A stretch of 64,000 nt of DNA from Rhizobium sp. L43 (GTDB lineage: Bacteria; Pseudomonadota; Alphaproteobacteria; Rhizobiales; Rhizobiaceae): NCBI RefSeq assembly GCF_002531725.1, contig NZ_NWSQ01000006.1, positions 186,001 to 250,000 of the forward strand. The letters run 5' to 3'. The notes under the pieces are model-generated. The model had not been told where the DNA came from and searched no databases. It saw only the letters and a program-made list of their open reading frames with translations. The first letter of the stretch is position 1. Each line of letters opens with the position of its first letter. A program made the position numbers and the translations under genes. Of this stretch, positions 16,679 to 24,868 are shown one piece after another.

Positions 16679-17340
16679 TGCGGAAGCTCGTCATTTTTGG
16701 GGCTGGTGATATCGCCCAACTCGCGCATTACTATTTCCAAAATGACAGCGATTATGATGTGGTCGCGTTCACTGTGGACGAAGCCTATTTAACTGATCGA
16801 GAGTTTTGTGGCCTGCCGGTCGTTGCCTTCGAAAACGTCGCTGATCTCTATCCACCGGCCGACCATGCCCTTTTCGTCGCACTCAGCTACTCCAAGCTGA
16901 ACCAAATCCGCAAGGAGAAATTCGAGGCCGGACTGGCTCTCGGTTACGATCTTGCAAGCTATATCAGTTCTAGCGCAACAGTCCTCAACGGGCATTCCTT
17001 CGGGCGTAATTGTTTTATTCTTGAAGACAATACGATCCAACCATTTTCGCATATCGGCGATAATGTCACGTTGTGGAGCGGTAACCACATAGGTCATCAT
17101 TCGGATATCGGAAGTCACACGTTCATATCCTCCCATGTTGTGGTGTCCGGTGGTGTCAGGATCGGCGAGCAATGTTTCATAGGGGTCAATGCCACTCTTC
17201 GTGATCACGTTAGTATCGGGGCAAAGTGCGTTATCGGTGCCGCAGCACTCATACTGTCCGATGCCGAGGCTGATGGAGTTTACGTAGCTAGCGCCTCTGA
17301 ACGCTCGCGTGTTCCCAGCTCAAAATTGCGCAAGATATGA
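16675..17340 (+). CDS. NeuD/PglD-like sugar acyltransferase
   Basis: The 221-residue protein has an N-terminal Rossmann-like domain (LVIFGAGDIAQLAHYYF, residues about 4-20) followed by a left-handed beta-helix. The helix shows hexapeptide repeats such as 'IGDNVTLWSGNHIGHHSDIG' and 'VRIGEQCFIGVNA'. This is the layout of PglD/NeuD enzymes, which N-acetylate or acylate the 4-amino group of nucleotide-linked 4-amino-6-deoxy sugars. The catalytic His is plausibly in the 'GHHSDIG' turn. The WecE-type aminotransferase at 20530 would make such an amino sugar, so the two may be consecutive (inference). Overlaps both neighbours by 4 bases. Confidence 0.82.
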   Translation: MMRKLVIFGAGDIAQLAHYYFQNDSDYDVVAFTVDEAYLTDREFCGLPVVAFENVADLYPPADHALFVALSYSKLNQIRKEKFEAGLALGYDLASYISSSATVLNGHSFGRNCFILEDNTIQPFSHIGDNVTLWSGNHIGHHSDIGSHTFISSHVVVSGGVRIGEQCFIGVNATLRDHVSIGAKCVIGAAALILSDAEADGVYVASASERSRVPSSKLRKI

Positions 17341-18278
17341 CCGGCGCATGGATTAAAACCGGCCTGCTCTTCAAACCGTCCGGTTTGCACCCGAAGCTGA
17401 GGAGTCACGCTGCCAACCCGCTCGCACTCCACCTTGAAGGTGACACATACAGGGTGTTTTTTAGCGGGCGCGACAGCGAGAATCGTTCCTCTGTGGGCGC
17501 CGTTGATATTAATCTCTTGACGCGAGAAGTCGTTCACGAACACAAGCAGCCCTTTCTGGTACACGGTGCTGGCGGCAGTTTCTTTGAAGCGGGTATCAGC
17601 ATCGGTAACTGCTATTATGCGGGGGTGCAGCGCTATATGCTATTCATGGGATGGCAGAGGCCTCCGGGAGGGCACTGGCGTGGCGATATAGGCCGTATAA
17701 AGGTTCGACCCGATCTAACGCTTGAGCTGGACGCCGACGTAGCGTTCATGGCTTCGGATGAGGAAGATTCAGTCAGTCTTTCCTATCCATGGGTTGAAAA
17801 GACGGATAGTGAAACGTTCAGGATGTGGTATGGGTCCACCGTAACCTGGGACGCGGGCAACGGTGAAATGCTCCATGTTATCAAGTCCGCAAGTTCAAGG
17901 GATGGCCATATATGGCACAAGGAAGGTGTGGCAATTCCCTATGAAATTGGTAGGGCGCAAGCCTTCTCCAGGCCCACGGTTCTCATTGATGCGGCGTGTG
18001 GTTACCGGATGTGGTTTTCTTATCGCAGCGGTCAGGGCGAAGCCTACCGGATCGGGTATTCTGAAAGCCGGGACGGAATCGCGTGGATCTTGAAATTGGA
18101 CCAGGTGGGTATAGACGTTTCCGAAAACGGCTGGGATAGCGCGATGATCGAGTACCCTTACGTGTTTCGGCACGAGGACAATACCTATATGCTATACAAT
18201 GGCGATGGCTACGGTAAAACGGGTTTTGGCTTGGCTGTTCTGGACGACAATAAGGTGGAGAGATCTGATTCTGTCTAG
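17337..18278 (+). CDS. Glycosidase-like five-bladed beta-propeller protein
   Basis: The 313-residue protein repeats the blades seen in GH43/GH130-like propellers: 'NPLALHLEGDTYRVFFSGRD', 'YMLFMGWQRP', 'FRMWYGSTVTWDAG', 'YRMWFSYRSGQGEAYRIGY' and 'YPYVFRHEDNTYMLYNGDGY'. There is no signal peptide, so it acts in the cytoplasm if it is an enzyme. Proteins of this kind are common inside glycan clusters, where their reaction is mostly unknown; a glycosyl hydrolase, phosphorylase or isomerase role is possible. It follows the NeuD-like gene (ATGA at 17337) and precedes GtrA by 7 bases. Confidence 0.7.
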   Translation: MTGAWIKTGLLFKPSGLHPKLRSHAANPLALHLEGDTYRVFFSGRDSENRSSVGAVDINLLTREVVHEHKQPFLVHGAGGSFFEAGISIGNCYYAGVQRYMLFMGWQRPPGGHWRGDIGRIKVRPDLTLELDADVAFMASDEEDSVSLSYPWVEKTDSETFRMWYGSTVTWDAGNGEMLHVIKSASSRDGHIWHKEGVAIPYEIGRAQAFSRPTVLIDAACGYRMWFSYRSGQGEAYRIGYSESRDGIAWILKLDQVGIDVSENGWDSAMIEYPYVFRHEDNTYMLYNGDGYGKTGFGLAVLDDNKVERSDSV

Positions 18279-18285
18279 AAATAGT

Positions 18286-18675
18286 ATGTTGCAGCTGGCC
18301 CGTTTTGGATTTATCGGCTTATTGACCAACGGCTTCGGATATATCCTTTACCTCATTGTCACCTTTTCTGGGGTTCCGCCAAAGTTGGCGATGACTATAC
18401 TTTATTTGGTCGGAGTTTTGATGAGCTTTGCCGCCCATCGGCGCTGGGTTTTTATTCAGGCTGCGGAGCAGCAGGGGGCCCTAGTCCGATATGGAATCAT
18501 CTATGGCATTGGTTACGCGCTGAACTACAGCATCCTCTACGTGTTTGTGGATAGGCTCCATTACGCGCACTTCTATGTGCAAGCATTTGGTATAGTTGCT
18601 GTGGCCGCATTCGTATATCTGGCGTCCAACATTTATGCCTTCCCGTCCACTAGCAAGAGAAAACAAAACCCGTGA
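18286..18675 (+). CDS. GtrA-family membrane protein (flippase-like)
   Basis: With ATG 18286 the protein has 129 residues and four hydrophobic segments, beginning 'LARFGFIGLLTNGFGYILYL' and including 'LMSFAAHRRWVF', the conserved GtrA loop with an 'RRWVF' end. GtrA proteins are proposed to flip polyprenyl-phosphate-linked sugars to the outer face for transfer onto O-antigen, working with GtrB. A non-ATG start up to seven codons earlier (CTG 18265) has a better ribosome site (AGGTGGAG), so the N-terminus is uncertain. It overlaps the next gene by 4 bases (GTGA at 18672). Confidence 0.85.
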   Translation: MLQLARFGFIGLLTNGFGYILYLIVTFSGVPPKLAMTILYLVGVLMSFAAHRRWVFIQAAEQQGALVRYGIIYGIGYALNYSILYVFVDRLHYAHFYVQAFGIVAVAAFVYLASNIYAFPSTSKRKQNP

Positions 18676-19553
18676 GCTCCCGTTGTTTGGGTTGTGGAAC
18701 TAAATTCGACAGCGAAGCCGGCAGGCCTCGTTGCCCCGCTTGCCGCTGGGAGCCTGAAGAAATAGGCGGAATAGCAGCTTACGCTCCACAGTTTGCTAAC
18801 CAAGGAGGTGGATTTGAGGCTTCCTATTTCAAAGTTCTGTCGGAATTAGAGGCCAGAAATTTCTGGTTCCGGTCCCGAAACGATCTTATCCTGTGGGCTT
18901 TACGCAAGTACCATCCCAAATTCCGCTCTTTTCTGGAAATCGGCTGTGGGACGGGTTTTGTTCTTTCCGGCGTCACCGGGAAATATCCTGAAGCTGAGAT
19001 TTTCGGAAGCGAGATATTTATCGAGGGTCTGCGATTCGCTTCTCAGAGATTGCCTAATGCACGGCTCATGCAAATGGATGCAAGGGCAATTCCATTCGCG
19101 GAGGAATTTGATGCCATCGGCGCATTTGATGTCCTTGAGCACATCGAGGAAGATGAAACCGTCCTGCAGCAAATGCATGCTGCACTGAAACCCCAAGGGA
19201 CGCTGCTGGTGACCGTTCCGCAACATCCATGGCTGTGGAGCCCTCTTGACGATTATGCTCACCATTGCCGCCGCTATACGGCCAGCGAATTGAGCAGGAA
19301 AGTTACTGCCGCGGGTTTCACCATCCTTCGCAACACCTCCTTCGTCTCGTTCCTGCTGCCGGCGATGCTTGCTTCGCGTTTGCTAAGCCGAAATAAATCG
19401 GTTGACGAAATCGACGTTCGAACCGAGATGCAACTGCCAAGCCTGCTCAATAACGCTTTCAGATGGATATTGCGTGCGGAAAGCGCTCTCATCGGAACTG
19501 GTTTGGATTTCCCTTTAGGTGGTTCGCGACTGCTCGTCGCCAGAAAGATGTGA
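18672..19553 (+). CDS. SAM methyltransferase with N-terminal zinc ribbon
   Basis: The 293-residue protein begins with a rubredoxin-like knuckle pair (CLGC and CPAC within the first 25 residues), followed by a methyltransferase core 'FLEIGCGTGFVLSGV' and 'DAIGAFDVLEHIEED'. It ends with 'VPQHPWLWSPLDDYAHHCRRY', the signature of the subgroup often found beside GT2/GtrA genes in glycan operons. The substrate is probably a polyprenyl-linked or glycan-linked sugar, which is inference. The GTG start overlaps the GtrA stop. It ends the operon that began at 16043. Confidence 0.82.
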   Translation: MSSRCLGCGTKFDSEAGRPRCPACRWEPEEIGGIAAYAPQFANQGGGFEASYFKVLSELEARNFWFRSRNDLILWALRKYHPKFRSFLEIGCGTGFVLSGVTGKYPEAEIFGSEIFIEGLRFASQRLPNARLMQMDARAIPFAEEFDAIGAFDVLEHIEEDETVLQQMHAALKPQGTLLVTVPQHPWLWSPLDDYAHHCRRYTASELSRKVTAAGFTILRNTSFVSFLLPAMLASRLLSRNKSVDEIDVRTEMQLPSLLNNAFRWILRAESALIGTGLDFPLGGSRLLVARKM

Positions 19554-19645
19554 GGCTGATGTTGTCCCTTTCCATTTTGTCGAGTGGAAGAGCATTCATC
19601 TAACGGACACCGATCGCGGCGAGGCTATCGTGTGGGGAGACATGA

Positions 19646-20533
19646 ATGAAAGCGATTGTTCTTGCTGGCGGCGCAGGGTCGCGCCTGTATCCTCTGACGC
19701 AAGTCTCCAGTAAGCAGCTCCAGGCTGTATTCGACAAACCTATGATCTATTATCCCTTGACCGTTCTGATTGCGTCAGGGGTCAGAGAATTCTGCCTCAT
19801 TGCAACGCCGCATGACTTGCCTCGGTATCAGAATTTGCTTGGGGATGGCAGACAATGGGGAGTGGCAATCCAGTATCGCGAGCAGCCGAGACCCGAAGGG
19901 ATTGCACAGGCATTTTTGATTGCGGCGGATTTTGTGGGCTCCGATGATGTGATCCTGATGCTGGGCGACAATATTTTTTCCGGTGGGGACGATTTCCCCC
20001 GGGCAGTCTCCAGCTTTACGGGTGGCGCAACAATTTTCGCTTACCATGTCAAGGACCCAGAGCGCTATGGCGTGGTGGAGTTCGACCGGAACTGAAAGGC
20101 AATCTCCATTGAAGAAAAGCCCCAGCACCCCAAATGCAACTACGCCGTGCCTGGCGTGTATGTCTACGACAACAGCGTGTTGGGCATTGCGAAGGCCGTG
20201 AAGCTGTCCATCCGGGGGGAACTGGAAATCACGGATATCAATCTGGAATACCTGAGGCTGGGCAAGCTGCAGGTGCGGCGCTTGAGCCGCGGCTTTGCCT
20301 GGCTTGACGCCGGTACCAGTACTGCGCTGCACGAAGCTTCTTCCTACATCGAGGCAATAGAGCGACGGCAAGGCGTAAAAATCGGTTGTCCGGAAGAGGC
20401 GGCGCTGGTTCGAGGGTTCCTCAGCATTGCCCAATTTGAAACCTTGATTGGGCGCATGCCGGCATGCGAGTACAGCGACTATCTGCGCGGCGTCGCCGAC
20501 GAGTGGCACAGGCTTCAAGAGGATAAGCAGTGA
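19646..20533 (+). pseudogene. rfbA: Glucose-1-phosphate thymidylyltransferase with an in-frame TGA
   Basis: The frame encodes a full-length RfbA of 295 codons: '[19 protein letters not shown]', 'DKPMIYYPL' and '[11 protein letters not shown]'. After the break come 'ISIEEKPQHPKCNYAVPG', 'EITDINLEYL' and 'FAWLDAGTSTALHEAS'. A single TGA at 20093-20095 follows 'YGVVEFDRN', where family members have Gly, so one GGA-to-TGA change explains it. There is no frameshift. RfbA makes dTDP-glucose from dTTP and glucose-1-phosphate. Both halves separately would lack activity. A sequencing error or readthrough remains possible. The ATG is preceded by GGGGAG. Confidence 0.85.
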
Positions 20534-21666
20534 GCGAGAAAATCCCGTTCAACCGGCCGTTCATGACCGGTAAAGAGCTATATTACATCGCGGAAGCGAA
20601 GTTCGGCAACATGCTTGCTGGTGACGGGCCTTTCACGAAGCGTTGCCACGAGTGGCTGGAAAATAAGAGTGGATGTGCAAAACCGCTGCTGACGCACTCA
20701 TGCACCGCCGCGCTGGAGATGGCGGCTTTGCTTCTCGACATCGAGCCTGGTGACGAGATCATCATGCCCTCATATACTTTTGTCTCTACCGCCAATGCGT
20801 TCGTGCTGCGCGGCGGTGTGCCGGTGTTCGTCGACATCCGGGAAGACACTTTGAACCTGGACGAACGCCTGATCGAGTCGGCGATCACCTCGCGCACTCG
20901 CGCTATCGCCCCGGTTCATTATGCGGGTGTCGCCTGCGAGATGGACGCTATCATGAGCATTGCCAAACGCCATGGCCTCAGGGTCGTGGAAGATGCGGCA
21001 CAGGGCGTGATGGCAGCCTATAAAGGCCGGGCACTGGGCAGCATTGGTGATCTCGGGGCCTACAGCTTTCACGAAACCAAAAATGTAATTTCAGGGGAAG
21101 GCGGGGCCCTGCTGGTAAACGACCCCGCTCTGGCGGTGCGCGCCGAAATCATCCGCGAGAAAGGCACGGACCGTGGTCGTTTTTTCCGGGGAGAGGTCGA
21201 TAAATACACTTGGCAGGAGGTGGGCTCTTCGTTCTTGCCGGGCGAACTGATCGCGGCTTTCCTATTTGCCCAGCTTGAAGAAGCCGAGCGCATCACCAAT
21301 CATCGCTTGGGCATCTGGCAACATTATCACACGCTTATTGAACCGCTCGAGGCAAAAGGATTGCTTCGCCGGCCCATCGTCCCGGACGAATGCCAGCACA
21401 ATGCCCACATGTACTACGTTTTGCTGGCGCCGGAGATCGATCGTCAGAAGGTACTTAGTGAGCTGAAGAGGAGCGATATCTTCTCGGTCTTCCATTATGT
21501 GCCCCTGCACTCCTCGCCCGCCGGAAAACGGTATGGCCGCACACAGGGCGACTTGCAGGTGACCAACATCCAGTCAGAAAGGCTGGTGCGTCTGCCCTTG
21601 TGGGTTGATCTGACTGCTGAGCAGCAGGAACGCGTTGTAAGGGTTTTGGAAGATGCCATCGGCTGA
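20530..21666 (+). CDS. wecE: dTDP-4-amino-4,6-dideoxygalactose transaminase
   Basis: The 378-residue protein belongs to the DegT/DnrJ/EryC1 sugar aminotransferases. It starts '[16 protein letters not shown]', has '[17 protein letters not shown]', '[16 protein letters not shown]' and the PLP lysine Lys184 in '[16 protein letters not shown]', which is the WecE/RffA/FcnA signature. It transfers an amino group from glutamate to dTDP-4-keto-6-deoxyglucose to give dTDP-4-amino-4,6-dideoxygalactose. The start ATGA-like overlap (20530) couples it to rfbA. Its substrate needs RfbA and RfbB, both damaged here. The gene itself looks intact. GC is higher than in the operon upstream. Confidence 0.88.
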   Translation: MSEKIPFNRPFMTGKELYYIAEAKFGNMLAGDGPFTKRCHEWLENKSGCAKPLLTHSCTAALEMAALLLDIEPGDEIIMPSYTFVSTANAFVLRGGVPVFVDIREDTLNLDERLIESAITSRTRAIAPVHYAGVACEMDAIMSIAKRHGLRVVEDAAQGVMAAYKGRALGSIGDLGAYSFHETKNVISGEGGALLVNDPALAVRAEIIREKGTDRGRFFRGEVDKYTWQEVGSSFLPGELIAAFLFAQLEEAERITNHRLGIWQHYHTLIEPLEAKGLLRRPIVPDECQHNAHMYYVLLAPEIDRQKVLSELKRSDIFSVFHYVPLHSSPAGKRYGRTQGDLQVTNIQSERLVRLPLWVDLTAEQQERVVRVLEDAIG

Positions 21667-21688
21667 CCCATCAAGAGCATCGACGGGA

Positions 21689-21990
21689 ATGGAAATTCTG
21701 GTGACGGGCGGGGCCGGCTTTATCGGGTCGGCAGTTATCCGTCACATCATCCAGAAGACCGGCGGCTCGATCATCAACGTCGACAAGCTGACCTATGCTT
21801 GAAAACTGGGCGATGGCGATGGCTCAGACCGCTATGCGTTGGAGCAGCCGATATATGCAACCGTACCGAGTTGGAACGGATATTTGCTCAGCATAGTCCG
21901 ATGCCATCATGCACCTGGCCGCGGAGAGCCACGTGGACCGTTCCATCGACGGCCCGGCAGCCTTTGTCGAAAGTAAACGCTGTTCCCAGG
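21689..21990 (+). pseudogene. rfbB: Stub of dTDP-glucose 4,6-dehydratase
   Basis: ATG 21689 opens a perfect RfbB N-terminus, '[20 protein letters not shown]' followed by '[10 protein letters not shown]', then hits a TGA where Gly of 'YAGNL' is expected (21800-21802). Downstream the family sequence continues in other frames: 'SDRYALEQ', '[18 protein letters not shown]' and a frame carrying '[20 protein letters not shown]'. It breaks off near 21990. The remaining two thirds of the gene are absent. It follows wecE directly, as in intact dTDP-amino-sugar operons. Confidence 0.85.
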
Positions 21991-22048
21991 CCACGTCTTC
22001 GAACGGTTGGTTCACAGACTAGAAACATCTTCATGTGAAGTTTCGTAA

Positions 22049-22398
22049 ATGTGGACCATAACTGATCTTATACCGTGGACGTTTGCGCTGCCTCCCGCTC
22101 TTTGGGAATTACGGATTGTGTGGAGACGGCATGGCTGGATTTTGGGAGCCTGTGCCGGCTTAATCGTCTTCGGGGGCATATTTGTCTGGATTTGTGTTGT
22201 CCAGCAGACAGTCCACACTATGAACTATGGAGCGCTAGGTGTTGCGCAAACGCTCGGCTTGCTGCTTGGACCATTGCTGCCGCCATCGTTGTCACCAAGA
22301 GGACAAGCTTGGCTGCTGGAGTTTTTGCTGGGGTAGCCGTTGGATTCTGCGTCTACGTCGCCACTGCCACCATTGGAATTGGCATCTACGGCGAGTGA
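22049..22398 (+). pseudogene. Small membrane protein, probably frameshifted
   Basis: A first frame (22049-22336) gives a 95-residue protein with 'WRRHGWILGACAGLIVFGGIFVWICVV' and 'GVAQTLGLLLGPLL', which are plausible membrane segments. It then turns Pro/Ser-rich. The neighbouring frame from about 22270 gives 'AAAIVVTKRTSLAAGVFAG' and 'VYVATATIGIGIYGE', also plausible membrane sequence, ending at 22398. Joining the two near 22265-22275 would give a sensible protein of about 115 residues, so I read it as a frameshifted gene. The family is unknown. It sits between the rfbB stub and an IS66 fragment, in a stretch of clear decay. Confidence 0.4.
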
Positions 22399-22411
22399 AG
22401 CCCAAGTGGTT

Positions 22412-22560
22412 CTATTTGGCTGCGGGTTCGAGCTTTGCGGTATATGCCCATGGTAACAGATCGTCGATATAGCCCTGCTTGTGGCCGTTGACGATAGCCT
22501 TGAGCGTGGAGGTCAGATAGGCGAGCGGATCGACAGAATTAAGCTTGCAGGTCACTGGTA
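22412..22560 (-). pseudogene. C-terminal fragment of an IS66-family transposase
   Basis: On the minus strand the peptide 'CKLNSVDPLAYLTSTLKAIV' followed by 'NGHKQGYIDDLLPWAYTAK' matches the conserved C-terminal tail of IS66-type TnpC transposases. The rest of the transposase is missing and the sequence upstream (toward 22741) does not resemble it. This is a leftover of an insertion in the cluster. Confidence 0.75.
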
Positions 22561-22722
22561 TCTCGACAAACTCGATTGGTGCAAATGTGTACAGGCTGGC
22601 AGATATAAGCGCGGACGTCTGGGGCAGATTCGATAGCCGATGGCTTCTACCGCTGGATTGGAAGGAAGCGCACAGATGGTCCGGATCTGTCAGAGCACTT
22701 GCCGCCGCATCGCCTTCAATTT

Positions 22723-24414
22723 TCACCGGGTCGATTGGCAAAAGGGACCGTCAAAACTCAAGAGATCTCTTGCCATGTAGCGTTCAGGATACGTTATCTT
22801 GACAATAAAAGCATTGGCCGCATAGGACCATTTGTTTTGCCCGGCGCGTCCGCGGTGAATGATATAGAGGCATCCTGGAACATCAAAGGCCGCGTCTTCG
22901 ACTTTCGCCCAGGCGCCTAAGAACCTTCCGAATTTACTCACAAATCCAGACCAGCCGCCATAAGCGATCATGGAATCATAATTCAGGATCAATGTATCAC
23001 GCTTCCCGGTCGCGGATTCATACAGCCCGGCGTATTCGCCCAATCCGGCTGTGGTATCGAAGGCTTGCAGGCCCGATCGGTCGAGGATCACGGAATTGCG
23101 GCTCTGCAGGGCAGGAGTGTTCCTGATGGTGTCAGCAAAAGCTTCCTGCCAAAGGTGGTCCAGGTAAAAGGTGCCATAGACGAACCACCAATTCACAATG
23201 AACACCGCGATTAAGCCGCCAAAAGAGGCCACTTTCATCCGATGACGTTTATCGGGATTCATCGCCGGAAAAACGGCACACATGATCTTGAATAGACCCA
23301 GCGTCGAGAAGGCCGCTCCGAACGGAAGCAGTACCTGAAAACGGGTCGCGGTCCAAGGCTCATAGGATGGCTCCTTCCCGACCATCACATAGGCCGACGC
23401 GCCAAGCCCCAGCAGCACGACACCCATGCCGATCAGTCCTCTTCCACTGTGTTCGACCTCGGGGCTGCTGGACACTTGATAAGAGGTGATGGAATAAACC
23501 ACCATCAGGACAGCTACGAAAACTAGTAAGAGAAGCCTCTTCCCAAGATAAACTCCATCAAGTGGAAATAAGTAAAAAAATATTACCTTAATATCTGAGA
23601 TTAGCGTCGAGAATTTTATCTCGATGATGTTGTAATCAGCCGCAAACATGCCGCTTGTTTTTAACAAAAAATGCTGAATTATAGCATAAATGAACGGAAG
23701 TAATATAATAAAATATGTATTCTTTGTGATATATTTGATTATTTTTAAATATTTTCGCTGATAAAATGCATCCTCCAAAGCATTTTCCTTTTTGTAAAGG
23801 AGGTAAGCAGCTAAAAATAGCACCAGCAAAAACGCCGGGACTAAGGAATTTAACAGGAATGAAAGCATAAACAATGCATATGAAAAGTATTCTTTATACT
23901 TATTATTCTCCTTTACCGATATAACAAAAATATAAATAGCAAAGACGAAGATCAATATGAAAATAAGCCCGGGATTATTGATTGCTGCAATTCTAGCATG
24001 GTTGAGAGGTAGGACCGCCACAAGAAACGATAGGGCCATTGCGTCAAATTTCGAAAAATTGAAGGCTTTTAGAATGAGATAAAATACGTGAACGATAAGA
24101 AAGCCTAGCGAAAAGGTAGAGATAGCGTAAAGCCACCAGCCGACCAGCTGTATAGCATAGTGATAGTATCCGATAATCGGCAGTCCAGCCTGCGTAAACA
24201 CAGAAACAAGCATATCTTTACTGGCACCAGAAAGGCTCCAGTCATCCCAATACCTGGCATCTGATAAGAGAAAAATGGGAAGATGGGTGGTCGCGTAAAT
24301 AGAAAACAACTGTAATTCAACTCTTTTCCAAATAATTTTCATGTCGGGCATACGATGGCTTTCGTTACGAAAAGAGACATCCATTGTTTCACGGAATATC
24401 AGACTGTGCAGCAT
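22723..24414 (-). CDS. Polytopic membrane protein, GtrC/O-antigen glycosyltransferase-like
   Basis: This protein of about 563 residues (several Met codons near 24414, 24384 and 24342 could start it) has roughly ten or eleven hydrophobic segments between residues 35 and 430. A C-terminal soluble part of about 130 residues follows. An early 'DARYWDDWSL' stretch (Asp-rich loop after the first membrane segment) is typical of GT-C-type transferases that use polyprenyl-phosphate sugars. With GtrA and GtrB in the same cluster it may be the serotype-specific third component. The N-terminal half (23500-24350) is strikingly AT-rich, unlike its C-terminal half, pointing to a foreign or mosaic origin. 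It is on the opposite strand from the rest of the cluster. Confidence 0.65.
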   Translation of the reverse strand: MLHSLIFRETMDVSFRNESHRMPDMKIIWKRVELQLFSIYATTHLPIFLLSDARYWDDWSLSGASKDMLVSVFTQAGLPIIGYYHYAIQLVGWWLYAISTFSLGFLIVHVFYLILKAFNFSKFDAMALSFLVAVLPLNHARIAAINNPGLIFILIFVFAIYIFVISVKENNKYKEYFSYALFMLSFLLNSLVPAFLLVLFLAAYLLYKKENALEDAFYQRKYLKIIKYITKNTYFIILLPFIYAIIQHFLLKTSGMFAADYNIIEIKFSTLISDIKVIFFYLFPLDGVYLGKRLLLLVFVAVLMVVYSITSYQVSSSPEVEHSGRGLIGMGVVLLGLGASAYVMVGKEPSYEPWTATRFQVLLPFGAAFSTLGLFKIMCAVFPAMNPDKRHRMKVASFGGLIAVFIVNWWFVYGTFYLDHLWQEAFADTIRNTPALQSRNSVILDRSGLQAFDTTAGLGEYAGLYESATGKRDTLILNYDSMIAYGGWSGFVSKFGRFLGAWAKVEDAAFDVPGCLYIIHRGRAGQNKWSYAANAFIVKITYPERYMARDLLSFDGPFCQSTR

Positions 24415-24868
24415 ACTCTATCAATTTTGGTGCTCTCTGCGATGCCAAATACATTGGGCGGCAAGCGGTACTCGGCGAGAGGTGTTGTCATCTGTCGTTG
24501 TGCTGCGAGCTATGGAGTAAGGCTCGAGTTCTCGTAAAATAGTCAGTCTTGCGGAATGTTGTCTTCTCTATTTGGCGTGGTTGCGTCAAGCATTTTCAAA
24601 GGTTTCCCTTCGCCGGCCTTTGATGTCCTTTACAGCCCCCCTGCTTCTCTTCGGGATGGGCCCGGCCATCCAATCATGGGATAAGAAGAACGAGGCGGTG
24701 CAATTTACTTGTGAGCGCAACGAATGGCCCACGGCTTTCGTGATTGACGGAATAGGTTTCTGGCTCTCTGTTACGGCGCGCGCTGGTTCTCAAAGTGCCC
24801 AATCTTCGCGCCTATAGCGAAGCTTGTCATTGGATCCCATCGGCCGGCTAGATGATCACGCTGGCCGG
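24415..24868. other. Gap of 454 bp, no recognised gene
   Basis: The stretch between the membrane protein and the hydrolase contains only short frames with no family resemblance (for example an 81-residue one at 24572-24817). Base composition moves back to the core level here, so it probably marks the right border of the accessory region. I see no repeat or tRNA at the border. Confidence 0.5.

Noticed and set aside
24572-24817. An 81-residue plus-strand frame near the right border of the accessory region
   Set aside because: No motif, no neighbour context and no clear ribosome site.
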